NCBI GenBank assembly: GCA_916048095.2
Contig: OU696580.1
Location: forward strand, 5,383,108-5,447,107
DNA: 64,000 nucleotides
Direction: 5' to 3'
From: Sacculina carcini
Taxonomy: Eukaryota; Arthropoda; Thecostraca; Sacculinidae
Shown here: positions 52,951 through 63,900 of the stretch, piece by piece
Numbering within the stretch: the stretch's first letter is position 1
Layout of the letters: every line of letters begins with the position of its first letter
The notes under the pieces: model-generated
Told to the model about the DNA's origin: nothing
The model's input: only the letters and a program-made list of their open reading frames with translations
Databases searched by the model: none
Program-made: the position numbers and the translations under genes

Positions 52951-53767
52951 TGTAACAGTTTTGTCTTCAGCGATGATAATTCTAGTGGAGCAGGCCTCTT
53001 AATGTTGTACGCCGCGATAACGCTTTATGTCCGATTCCAAACAGTAGTTTTGTTGAAACAATGTATTTCGTCGTGATATTGAAAGTTGCAGTTCTTAGCT
53101 CTATCGTCCTAACGTTATATTCAATGTTCTATCCTATCTGTTCTGCCTGTATCTGCTAGTCTGTCTCTCCTGTCTGTCTTCCTATCTGTGCTCTTGTTCT
53201 CCATACTGTCGCTGCTCTTCTATTCCTATCTCCATACTGCCGCTGCTCTTCTATCTCTATATCCATCCTGAATGGTGAAAACACTGTGCTTATATAGTGC
53301 TAGCTAGCGCCGCTTTCCAGCTCCAAGCGGTGTACGGCCTCATTAATTACTGACCGCAAGGTCACCACAATGCAGCACGTCCATAGTCTTACACACTGGT
53401 GTGTGTAATATATGTGTGTGCACGTGCTGCCCTGCTGTCTCTCAATGTCTTGCAGTTGTGTGTGTGTGTGTGTGTGTGCCTACGTGTGTGCAACCAATGC
53501 TGTGTTCTGTATGCTGACCTATTCTGGTGATGTATGTGTTTATGTGTGTGTGCGCGTGCAACCACTACTCTCGTTACCTAACTTACTCTGGTGATGTATG
53601 TGTTTATGTGTGTGTGCGCGTGCAACCACTACTTTCTATTCTACCATCTATCTTATGCTATATCTAATACACAACATGCAATATACAATGTTCCAAAATA
53701 GACGATTACAAAACTAAGAATATAAGATATATATATATAACACCGCAAAATATAAAACATTGTTACA
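52951..53767 (+). mobile_element. LTR, copy 3 (817 bp)
   Basis: TGTAACAG start and TGTTACA end as in copy 2, longer because of extra CT- and TG-rich units (a GGTGATGTATGTGTTTATGT unit is doubled at 53530-53620). It directly interrupts an A body, which marks a true insertion point or joint. Confidence 0.65.
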
Positions 53768-54200
53768 TCACAACTGCGAGGTCATTCGAGCGAATGTGAG
53801 CCACTAGAGCTTATACACGGCCATGTTTTCTGTTGTCCCTGAAGTTTTTCTGAGCTGCATCCGACGAGTGGTGGTTCGTAACGCCGTGGCTGCGATGTTT
53901 TTTTCAGTTGTCATCCGCAACAGGTTACAAAATTTATGTAGTTTCGTTTGTTGATCGTTGGGTGAAATCGCCAAAATGTGCTGGTTGTTGCCACAGCTGG
54001 TGTTGAACGGCGATGGATAGCAGCGAGATTGTGGACGTCTTCTCGTCATCATGGCACGCGCCAGCTCTAGCACTCAGCATTCAGCCGTCATTACTCGACA
54101 GTTGGATGTACTAAAGATTATGCAAAAGACTACTCTAAATGAACAATTGTTAAGCATGTTAAGGACTATAAATGTACTGCATACTAGCACAAAAAAAAAC
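53768..54200 (+). repeat. LTR-element leader block, copy 4
   Basis: Most diverged leader; the plus ORF after MARASSSTQHSAV has lost its stop position. Confidence 0.4.
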
Positions 54201-54209
54201 GATTAATGA

Positions 54210-54767
54210 TTAATGTGTAGGGTGTGTAAGGTCTGTGTGGATTGGTATTCCAAGTGGGTAAACGTGTTCGGGATTCTGTCCTTGATGTATGTCACCGCGC
54301 ATGCTGGGTTGATCGTCTTCGTGGGCGAAAGCTGCTGGTAAGCCTTTATTTGCGTCGTATAGTGCCAAGCGGCCGTCTTGTAAAGGTATCCGTCCCCATC
54401 GGTAGTGGAGAGGCTCGTCGTCGTCGCGTCTGTCTTTGACTTTTTTTGTGTTGAGGGAATGTCGATAGTGTGGGCTTTTTGTGGTTCGAGGTCCTGGAGG
54501 CCCTTGGCTCCCCCAAGTCCGGATGATGTTATCCTGTGTAGCCATCTCGTATATCTGGAGTTGGTACTGTAATAAAAGTCTTATGGGGAGATTGTATAGT
54601 GGTTCCCACGTAGAGCTGCCTATACTTGAATTTTCCCATTCCACGAGTAATTCTAATACACCTTGTGAATGTCTTCTACCCATTAAGTGAGAAATTCCGA
54701 AGTTGTGGCGGGGCATTCGTGTTATAATTATTTCGGGTATGATTGCATTAGCACCGGGGTTGGACAT
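54210..54767 (-). CDS. Chromo-like ORF, intact, 185 aa
   Basis: Residues about 25-65: GVLELLVEWENSSIGSSTWEP then LYNLP, a chromodomain-like three-strand pattern with the aromatic W and the TWEP turn. Then QGPPGPRTT, a basic linker and HYRWGRIPLQDGRLALYD near the C-terminus. Uninterrupted, unlike the R1 copy. On the minus strand downstream of an env-like tail fragment and a minisatellite. It may bind chromatin marks or target integration; this is inferred from the fold family only. Confidence 0.55.
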   Translation of the reverse strand: MSNPGANAIIPEIIITRMPRHNFGISHLMGRRHSQGVLELLVEWENSSIGSSTWEPLYNLPIRLLLQYQLQIYEMATQDNIIRTWGSQGPPGPRTTKSPHYRHSLNTKKVKDRRDDDEPLHYRWGRIPLQDGRLALYDANKGLPAAFAHEDDQPSMRGDIHQGQNPEHVYPLGIPIHTDLTHPTH

Positions 54768-54772
54768 TGGCT

Positions 54773-54920
54773 TGTAGGTTGATTCTTCGTGTGGACGTGT
54801 AGGTTGATTCTTCGTGTGGACGTGTAGGTTGATTCTTCGTGTGGTCTTGTAGGTTGATTTTCGTGTGTCTTGTAGGTTGATTCTTCGTGTGGTCTTGTAG
54901 GTTTATTCCTTGTAGGTTGT
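54773..54920. repeat. 25-28-bp minisatellite
   Basis: Units GTAGGTTGATTCTTCGTGTG plus GACGT or GTCTT, about five, degenerating to the right. Confidence 0.85.
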
Positions 54921-55075
54921 CGTTGCTTTTGTGGATTACAGCGACGTCCGGAAGGAGCGGTCGATCTTCAGCGGTGTTCTTGGTCGTGTGGTTTCTAGGA
55001 GGGGAAAGGAAGTAGGGGATAAGGATTGCACTAAAACTTGGGGATTATGAGAGGGTGAACGTGAACGCCTGTTGT
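54921..55075 (-). pseudogene. Env-like tail fragment, second copy
   Basis: Homologous to the Pro/Ser-rich tail at 38100-38250; the membrane segment is lost at the joint with A-linker sequence near 55075. Confidence 0.45.
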
Positions 55076-55173
55076 ATTTGATATTTGATATTTACGCATC
55101 CATATTTGATTGCGGCTGATGTTAGGAGAGTGATGGTGGAAAATGTTTGTGTACAGGAATGGTCGAGAATTTT

Positions 55174-56027
55174 ACCCTGTTCTATACTAAATCCTACACG
55201 ATTGCAAACTTCTATAGCTTGTTCTCTGTATATATTATCTGGTATACTTTGTTGTTTAACTCGCACCAATTCTGATTTAGCGACACTATCTACTTCGGCA
55301 TCTTTGAAGACCATACTAACTAATAAAGCTTTATAAACTAAAATAAACAGTTTGAAGAAACAATTTCTTTATAATACCACTGGTAAAAATTTACAGATTT
55401 CTTTGAATGACCTGCTCCTCTAATGCTACCTCTATTGTCCACATAATTTTTATTGATAATTGTAATTTAATAAAGTAGATCTGATGCATGGTTTAAACAT
55501 GTCCAGTTGCTTTGAGAAATTTTCTCTACACATTTAGCTACAACATTACCATTTATTTCTGAGCGTATTCTAAATGCGATATACGCTGACCTATTAAATG
55601 TTCCGTGGTCAATTTTTCAAAATGTATGGATATAATGAAGTGACGTCCAAATACTTAATCTGTTTCCATCTTCACATTCATAATAATGTTGGAATACTTC
55701 AGTTCTTCCACCAAAGAAACTTTTTCTAATATCCATAGGCTCTAGATTATTCAATTGTTTTATATACTGACGTATTTGAGTATTGTTTGCTATCATTTAA
55801 CCAAATTCACATTCCCACATAATTTTTGTCTCAAATGCGTAGATATTTTAGATAGTGAATTTTTTCAACAGTTTTTTGGTAATTCACTTTTGAAGTCAGG
55901 TTTTCACTATTGGTTATAGTGTATGCGTTTCTAGACACATCAGGATTCATTTTACACTGTCCTGAATATGAATGTCCATGAAAGTAACACCACATAAATT
56001 CGTATATTACACGTTTTTCTGTCATTA
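55174..56027 (-). pseudogene. PolB2, permuted copy 4
   Basis: Same permuted order; ends within the nuclease-like insert (MTEKRVIYEFMWCYFHGHSY) at 56027, where noncoding sequence begins. Confidence 0.75.
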
Positions 56028-56084
56028 CAGTAGAAAAGTTAAACACTTTGTTACATTTGTTTACATTATCCCCCTTGCCCCTCC

Positions 56085-56132
56085 CCCCTCTGACGTCACC
56101 CCCCTCTGACGTCACCCCCCTCTGACGTCACA
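56085..56132. repeat. Three CRE-like repeats
   Basis: CCCCCTCTGACGTCA repeated three times with a 17-bp period. TGACGTCA is the palindromic CRE/bZIP site. Confidence 0.85.
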
Positions 56133-56225
56133 CTTAACCTAACTTTTTTTTCTTTTTTTTTAACCTAACCTAACTTTTTTTCTTTTTTTTAACCTAACCT
56201 AACTTCTTTTTTTTAACCTAACCTA
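56133..56225. repeat. AACCT (TTAGG-type) and poly-T repeats
   Basis: Short TAACCTAACCTAAC runs alternate with TTTTTTCTTTTTT. Telomere-like but interrupted, hence interstitial or microsatellite. Confidence 0.8.
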
Positions 56226-56259
56226 ACTTATTTTCCCTATTTTCAAATTTATAAATATA

Positions 56260-56340
56260 CATACCTGACGGGTTTCGAACCGGGGTCCTCGCGTCTCCAA
56301 GCCAGCGTCTGCAGAGTTCGGCCACAGCAGCGTTTTACAG
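56260..56340 (-). mobile_element. tRNA-derived SINE or tRNA pseudogene
   Basis: On the minus strand GTGGCCGAACTCTGCAG (A-box-like, Ser/Leu type) is followed about 30 bp later by GGTTCGAAACC, a perfect B box. The acceptor stem does not pair and no intact cloverleaf forms. Confidence 0.5.
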
Positions 56341-56392
56341 GGATGTGTAATAGGTGTATATATAGCGCTTGCTGATGGAAATAGACATATTT

Positions 56393-56767
56393 GTCTCTTT
56401 AGCGCCACATTTATATTTAATAATCATTTTGTTTGTATTTTTTATTTGTCTCATTAGCGCTACATTTGTATTTAATAATCATTTTGTTTGTATTTTGTTT
56501 GTCTTTATTTGTCTCTTTAGCGCTACATTTGTATTTAATAATTATTTTGTATATATTTAATTTTGTTTATCTATATTTGTCTCTTTAGCGCCACATTTAT
56601 ATTTAATAATCATTTTGTTTGTATTTTTTATTTGTCTCATTAGCGCTACATTTGTATTTAATAATCATTTTGTTTGTATTTTGTTTGTCTTTATTTGTCT
56701 CTTTAGCGCTACATTTGTATTTAATAATTATTTTGTATATATTTAATTTTGTTTATCTATATTTGTC
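56393..56767. repeat. About 188-bp tandem satellite, two units
   Basis: Units 56393-56580 and 56581-56767 are nearly identical. Each is built of three about 60-bp subunits containing TAGCGC(C/T)ACATTT(A/G)TATT and AATAAT. Confidence 0.85.
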
Positions 56768-57697
56768 TCTTTTGTGATGTAATGAGAAATAACGAAGGCA
56801 CAAACAACAACAATATGGTTTCACAATACACCTGCACGCCCGTGCAGACAAGTCACTCAATACTCCCCCGAGAACCACTTCACATTAAACGCAGTAACAC
56901 CCACACGGCACCATCTCATGCACGACACTCCCGATTCATGATCATATCGCTCCGCAATACGCATACACACAGACATACATACACATGCATATACACACAC
57001 TGCACGCGCCACTTCCTCGACCGAACAAGGCAGCTGCAATTCACATATCGGTGCACCCGTACAACATTGACGCAGGGGGCGCAACTACTTGAAACCGCAT
57101 CGCCCGCACTGCCTGGTGCACTGTCACGTGCAGGCTCGCTCAAAACTACTATACTCGCATATACACAAATAATGCACAACGAAAGATACATAAATGTTTA
57201 TATATACACACCACAAAACCACATCTTTAGCGCCACATTTGTCTCAAAATTTGATTGCCTCTTTCGCACCGCATTTGTTTTATTTACAGTATATAATAAA
57301 CATTTCTTCTATACCCTTTACCAAAATTATTTTCAATTATAGTTGAAATTTGTGTTCTATTTACAAAAAACGGCTTGACTATATCGAATTAAAACGGTCG
57401 CAAAGATAATGTAAAATATTCATGTTGTATTCAAACACGTTGAAGTTATTGATAGTAAAATGTCCCGGCAATCAAATTTCCATTATCATCACACAGCTAA
57501 TACATGGGAATTGATCGACGTTTGTATATGGAAAAAATTGTAAATATTTCGTTGCTAAATGTCTGTCGATATCCATTTTCAAACATAGTTTTCGGTATAT
57601 ACATTCGCACATTACTTTTTGGTTAGTGTTTTCATCACGTGTTGATTTGATACATTGATATCGCGAGGTGTCATACCGGTTGATGTACAGGTGAAGT
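56768..57697. other. Gene-free stretch with CA-rich core
   Basis: A long plus frame of 197 codons is rich in His/Thr from CACA repeats and is not credible. A last TTTAGCGCCACATTT satellite piece is at 57222. No other feature seen. Confidence 0.5.
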
Positions 57698-58250
<553 letters not shown>

Positions 58251-58639
58251 TTTTTTGCTCTGATATATTTTTGTTATTTTTGAATCGCACCACTGCTGTT
58301 ATGTTCGCTAAATCAAATGCATGGTGTTGTTAGAGGTAGGTGTGAAAGTTCTAAATTGGTGTATATATTTTAGTTTTTATTTCAACTGCATTTTCAATTA
58401 TATTCAAATCTTTTAAAAGTGGTATTTGTATAACGAATATATTATATTGTATTATGAGTTTACTTTTTATTCAGTACTTTATGAGTTTGACCATTGCATG
58501 CAAACTTTCAGCTTATTACAATGATATACGCAATGTGTATATATATATATATATATATATTCATTGCATAAACTTGAACTAAATCATGTCAACGTACAAA
58601 AACAGTTTGTAGCCATCACATGTATTTGTCGCGCGTATG

Positions 58640-59065
58640 TTCATAGACAAATAGGCGAACGAGATGTTTTCAATGTTTGAGTGTGGACACTATGAATCAG
58701 ATTGTTGTTGTTGAGTAGATTTGGAAAGTCGAAAGGCATTGTCGAGACAGCGTAGATACCGTCAGCCGCCAGGCTTTGGATCAAGTAACGTGTGCCATGT
58801 AGTGTTCATACCTGTACTCAATAGGTTGACGTAGACGTTGTCGGATGCCTGGCTATGGATCAGGTAGTTGCGCCGTGCATATTGCCAGCACGTGATGTAA
58901 GTTTAAATCGTGAAGTGTCGGCGTCAGAACTAGAGAATGTTCTTGTCTCTCGGTGTTGAATTTCGCTTTGAGTGGATGTAGGACAATTATCATAAACACT
59001 ACTCGTCCAATTTCTTTACGGTCATCCTTATGCAGGTATCCTTCACAGTCTACAAGTATGATCAT
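58640..59065 (-). pseudogene. Diverged C-family paralogue with 5' part
   Basis: From ATG at 59065: MIILVDCEGYLHKDDRKEIG, RVVFMIIVLHPLKAKFN, LVLTPTLHDLNLHH; then, in shifted frames, YLIQSLAADGIYA and an end with SPICL. It aligns with the C exon (LHGLDYNHN, YIIQSLAPDRIYA, SCPNIC) and supplies the N-terminal strand IILVDCEG, like the first motif of DEDD/RNase H-type folds. A partial internal duplication (two ACTTGATCC-like units) and frameshifts break it. Confidence 0.45.
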
Positions 59066-59509
59066 AGTTTAAAAAGTTGATTGTCGATAGCAGAATAGAC
59101 ACAAAACATATTCGTGTATATCCTTGCACAAAGAGAGCTGTACTGTCACACACGCCAGATTTTGACGTCTGAATCACAGTCTAGTGTATACAAATGTGAG
59201 ATTTGTTTATGTAAGCGTAAGGCCCGGTTTTTGTCGGTAAGTTCATAGGGTTAAAACACTAGGCGTTCTTATATCACTACCCTTCTCAAATACTTATTAA
59301 TTTCAACTTGGAAATATTCGGTGTCATACAATAGTATATTGTTATACCAAGTTGATTCCAGGGCGATACTTTACCAAAAGACCTCTACTTAACACCGCCT
59401 CTGGAGATATTCACAAGAGGTATGACTTGCATGTCGGCATTTCATATATATATATATATATATATATGAATATAATGAAATATACATGAATATGAACAGG
59501 GAGATTCAC
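59066..59509. other. Gene-free AT-rich stretch
   Basis: Contains (TA)n at 59444-59468 near a minor inverted sequence. No gene seen. Confidence 0.5.
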
Positions 59510-59850
59510 ATCCTCTGCAATATCTCAGAACGTTGTGAATCTCCCTGGTCATTTTTGTTTTGTCCCATGTTTGTATAATTCACTTCCTTCTCATATCCTT
59601 CTATCTCCCTCTTTTCTCCGCTCTCGCTTCATCTCTGTGCACATACTTATTCTCTAAATATTTGTAATCCCACATTGTCTTACACCATATGGAAAAAAAA
59701 CAAATAGTCGCTCAATGTGCGCACTTCTCTTTTGTTTTCACGTATTTTTGTACCATATAATCCTTTTTTTTCTATCTCCGATCTCTACCTGATTATCTTT
59801 TTACCGAAAGTTGTGTTAATTTTCTGATTTCTCCTGTGTGTGTGTGTGTG

Positions 59851-59884
<34 letters not shown>

Positions 59885-59950
59885 TCTCATGTTTATATAT
59901 TACGCTCTGTGGTTGTCTCATATTGCTTCGACGTGTAGCTGTTTTTTTCG
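59510..59950 (+). mobile_element. LINE 3' tail with (GT)n, copy 2
   Basis: About 80 percent similar by eye to 57770-58250, including CTCAATGTGCGCACTT, the GT tract (59834-59882) and GTTGTCTCATATTGCTTCGA after it. Confidence 0.5.
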
Positions 59951-60054
59951 ATATGAATTTTGAATAATAAATGCTGTATGAGTTATCAATCGTTCATATC
60001 CACAGAAATTCTTGTCAGACGGCATATGCACACATTTATTTACAAATAGAAAAA

Positions 60055-60602
60055 TTAAAAATAGTGTTGCCCGAGCGATGCTAGGACATCGTCAATATGT
60101 GGATCGTTCATATCGATGTGTGTGAGTATGAAGCGTGGTCCACCGTCTGCCGGTCGATCGTACACTGGCACCATACCTGGAGACGTACACATACAATACA
60201 AATAGTCAATATTCTGTATGATAAATAATATTCAGCGAATGCCATATCCATGTCATCGTTGTCGTCATACGAAGTGGTAAACTCTATTACCTATATAAAC
60301 CGACACAGTCCGTCACCCACAGGTCTTGCTAATAATGTGAGCGTCTCCTCACCTTCAGCGTTTGTCGAGACGTCTGAATCGGTAAACATTTCCGGAGACG
60401 GCTGGGGCGACTGGGGTGACGACGATGGTGACGGTGACGACAATGGTGGCAATGGTGGTGACGACAATGTTAGCAATGGTGGAGGCGTTGGTGGTGTTGG
60501 TGTTGGTGCACGTGTGCGTCGATCGTCACAGGCACCATTTACAGTCGTCGGTTGACGTTGGTACGGCGCCACTCGACATCTTGGTAACCTTCGTGGTGGC
60601 AT
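60055..60602 (-). CDS. MPPRR gene, two exons, apparently intact
   Basis: Exon 1 (60353-60602) encodes a basic start MPPRRLPRCRVAPYQRQPT, a Pro/Thr/Ser-rich middle and PEMFTDSDVSTNAE. Donor GTGAGG, 176-bp intron, acceptor TCTCCAG. Exon 2 (60055-60176) reads in frame as MVPVYDRPADGGPRFILTHI and MNDPHIDDVLASLGQHYF, then TAA. AATAAA lies at 60035-60040, 15 nt beyond the stop. About 123 aa. The open frame across the splice, compact exon 2 and poly(A) signal together argue for a real gene. Lies 107 bp downstream of S-c. Function unknown; the basic, Pro-rich start suggests nucleic-acid binding or packaging (inference). Confidence 0.65.
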
Positions 60603-60709
60603 ACATAATGTTAGAATTTTATTAAAGTCTTACGCTAAACGCTAAATTTTATTAGAACGTTACGTAAATATGCCAGTATTTGTCAAGGATAGTTCGATAA
60701 ATATCTTAC

Positions 60710-60954
60710 CGTCTATAATTTCGCCAGATTTTTAATTTCGTCGAGGTGGCGGTGGTGATGGTCGAGGTGTCAGTACTCAAGGTGGCGGTTGCGTTGGTGG
60801 TTGTCGTGACGACTGCGGTGGAGGCGGTGGTAGAATTGGCCCTATTGGTGGCTAACATAACCGTTTCCACTATATCCCCTATAGTTCTGACATTTACGTC
60901 AGAATATTTCATCACCACAGCCCCGTCCGGTGTAATTTTCACACTTACCTTCAT
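60710..60954 (-). CDS. S-c small protein, exon 1, copy 2
   Basis: MKVSVKITPDGAVVMKYSD as in copy 1; the linker end differs (STKLKIWRNYRR) because about 18 bp are replaced near 60727. Donor GTAAGAT at 60703-60709 in phase 2. The sequence upstream of its ATG is soon replaced by PolB1 sequence at about 60979, so its promoter is lost. Confidence 0.55.
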
Positions 60955-60978
60955 GTTGACTCTTGTCTACCGGTTGTG

Positions 60979-63900
60979 AGCTTCGAGTGTCTGTCTGTAG
61001 TCGTGTCGGTCGTCGTCAGTCTGCACGTGAGTGGGATAACCCTCGGCGCCGACCTTGAGGGCGTAAAACTTGTTTACATATTCTGCAAACAGTCCGCCTG
61101 CCTCGCCGTCGTTGAGCTGTGTGGTGTTGGCAAAGTGCCAGAACTCGTGGATGGAAGTGAGCCGATACCCCAACCCCAAAGCTTTTGCTACTTCCAGCGA
61201 CACCCAGCTGGAAGTGAGACTGCGCTCCTCGTCCGAATGGTGACACTGCGGCGACCTCGTGGTGAAATTGCCACCGATACCCTGCTCGGCACATGTTCTA
61301 CACAGGGTGAACATGAGGCGGTCGTTGATGCGTGCGGGAAGGACGGGAACGTGAAGATTGTGCGGAGGGAGAATTGTGCAATAAATGATGCCGAAATATT
61401 TGTGAAAATCTGTGATGGGAGGACGGAAAATGTGAGAAGGATGACCGAGGGGAAATTTTCCGTTTTTAAGGATGTAAGGATACAAGGAGCACACATCAAC
61501 GTACTCGATCCGCTCGTCACCAGCACATTCGGCATAGTGACGAAACACCTCTGTTCGCCCTCCGTAGAACGCGTCCCGAACATTCATCGGCGGCAAGACT
61601 TGCACTGCTTCGGCGCGACAACGTTGGTCGTCATCGTCTCGAAGCAGTGCATCAAATTCACACTCCCAGATGGTGATGAGAGTTGTGTCGGGTCGGGCTC
61701 GCAGTATCGCCAGACGAGCCATGGTGCCATCATATAGATGGCGCGTTGATGGAGCCCCACTGTTCATGACATAGCGACAGTTTTTGCTGGCGCAGAGACA
61801 CTTACCAGAATGCCGATGACCATGAAAGTAGCAACCGAGAAACTCGAAAAGCAGGTGTTGGTCTCCCACTTTGGCATAGCCGTCCACTTTGTACGACCCA
61901 ATACGCACCTCACCAGAGTTCAATGCGTGCTGGATATTGATGTCGCGAGACGACGCCTCCAGTTCCAGCCACTGGATCGATTTCTTCGAGTAGTTGCCAC
62001 ATGATCGGTAGTGCTCATGGCTCGGTATCAACGCGACGCTGTCTTTGCGCAAAAACTTTTGACGCCACACCTCATGACACGCAGATGGAAGCGTGATGCT
62101 CTGAAATGGGTCCACCTCAGTCACCTCGATGAATTGTTGGCGGAAACGCATACTACCGAGACGAAGTACATTGACATCGTCGCGGCAGTACGCTCCCATT
62201 TCCTGGCGCAGGTCATACTGCCGGCCCACCTGCGAGGCATGCCAAGTGAGAAACTCGGCGTGCTGTTCGGTGGACATGCGACCCGGGTCGAACATATCGG
62301 CTGAAGGAAAAGGACCTACATAATTTTGATTGTCCGTAGTGTTGAGGAGGTGAGGGAAGAAACCTTTACGGACAGGAATGTTGAACGTTTTGGAAAATTT
62401 CGCAAGAGGCATAGGAAGGAAACTGAAGGAATCAATGAAACGGAGTTTGGAGTTGGAGAAGCGCATGGAGAGGATTTTTCTGCCGTTCATGATCAGGTCT
62501 GGCACCACACCTTGGCTCAACGCGTAATTGGCAACAATGTTGTTGTCATAACCTTGGGCATAATGGGCAATGGCTTTCGCGTCCTTGAGCGTGAAAAGCC
62601 ACTGACCAAAGTCTTGTCTTGTCGTTGGGCCAGAGAACACATGTTCGTGCTGCTCTGTCCCACAGTCAGTGCATGGCCGGTCAATGCAATCAAAGCAGGA
62701 CTCACAACATACGTGTGCGACACAAGGATTAGGAATGTGAAGGTTGGTGCTGGTGTCAATCATACACTCAAAGTCGTAAAAGATATAGATTTGTTTTTTG
62801 TTGACAGAAGATTGATGCGAAGGTTGGAGAAAGCAACGATGGACGTTTTCCGCATCTATGAGCTCGTGGTTCGTGACTCGTTCACGACAGTAAGGGCATA
62901 TGTGAGTGCCACAGACATGGCGACTTTTGTACGTGGGGTACAAGATATCACCACATCTGGGACACCCACGCCGCACCTTACAGCGTGATTGTTTGTGAGC
63001 CTCGAAACAGGAGCTGGAAATGAAATATAAACTACATTCGGGACAATGGGTTAACGCACCTTCCCGCTGGCATCGATGAGGCGCTCCGCAGTCCTTGCAA
63101 CCTCCGGCACAGGTATGTTGACGAGGATGAGTGTAGCGCGTTTGGCATTCCTCGCAGAAATATGGAGTGTCGAGGAATGCCGTGATCTTCGTGATGACGT
63201 CGAAATGGTGATGGTGATGATACAAATATAGATGATGATGTCCTGTGCCTGAAACACACACATGCGAATTAATGTAAATGGAATTATATTAATGCAAATA
63301 ATTAACGCTAACGGAATATTTTTTCGAATTACTCACCGATGGTTGCGCCGAGTCGCCCAAAATGATCCGCCGAGTAGACGTGGACCCGGTACTCCGACCA
63401 ACCAGCCACCAACTTTTGGAGCTCCCGCAAGCCCATGCTGGGCAGGGAAAAGTCTACCCCGGAATGTTCACACAATTCCCTGGCCTCAGACATGAAACTT
63501 GCGGGGTCCCTTGCCAGACGATGCATCCGCACACGGAAGGCGCTCGACGCGGCGTGGTTCTCCGCAATGTACCTGGCAGCAACCAGTGCCCGGGGCAAAC
63601 ACTGTGTGCCAAGTACACGGAAGAAACAGTTCTTCCGGGAGAACCACGTGGCGAAATCGCCGGTGTTCTTGAGCCGCGCCGAGCCCTCCATTTCGTCGTC
63701 CGGGATGTCGTGCGGTGGACGTCTGGCAATATGCGTCACCTTGAGCACGAGACTGGAATTGCCGGTGATAAACGACGCGTTGGACTGCGCAATTTTTTCC
63801 AGTCTGTAATACAACACAAATTATTTTTAAACACTTGATGTAGACAAGCGAAATCTTAACATATATTCAAATAACTATGCAATATTGCTCACCTCTGTGC

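Noticed and set aside
56133-56225. True telomere end
   Set aside because: Only short AACCT runs broken by T tracts, with genes of the cluster on both sides.
56260-56340. Functional tRNA gene
   Set aside because: A and B boxes are present but the acceptor stem does not pair and no proper anticodon arm forms.
56749-57342. 197-aa plus ORF
   Set aside because: His/Thr-rich translation of CACA-type repeats; no homologue or second copy.
60976-61737. Plus-strand 253-aa ORF (and 45668-46495)
   Set aside because: Antisense of the PolB1 palm region, which is recognised by motif A and conserved order on the minus strand.
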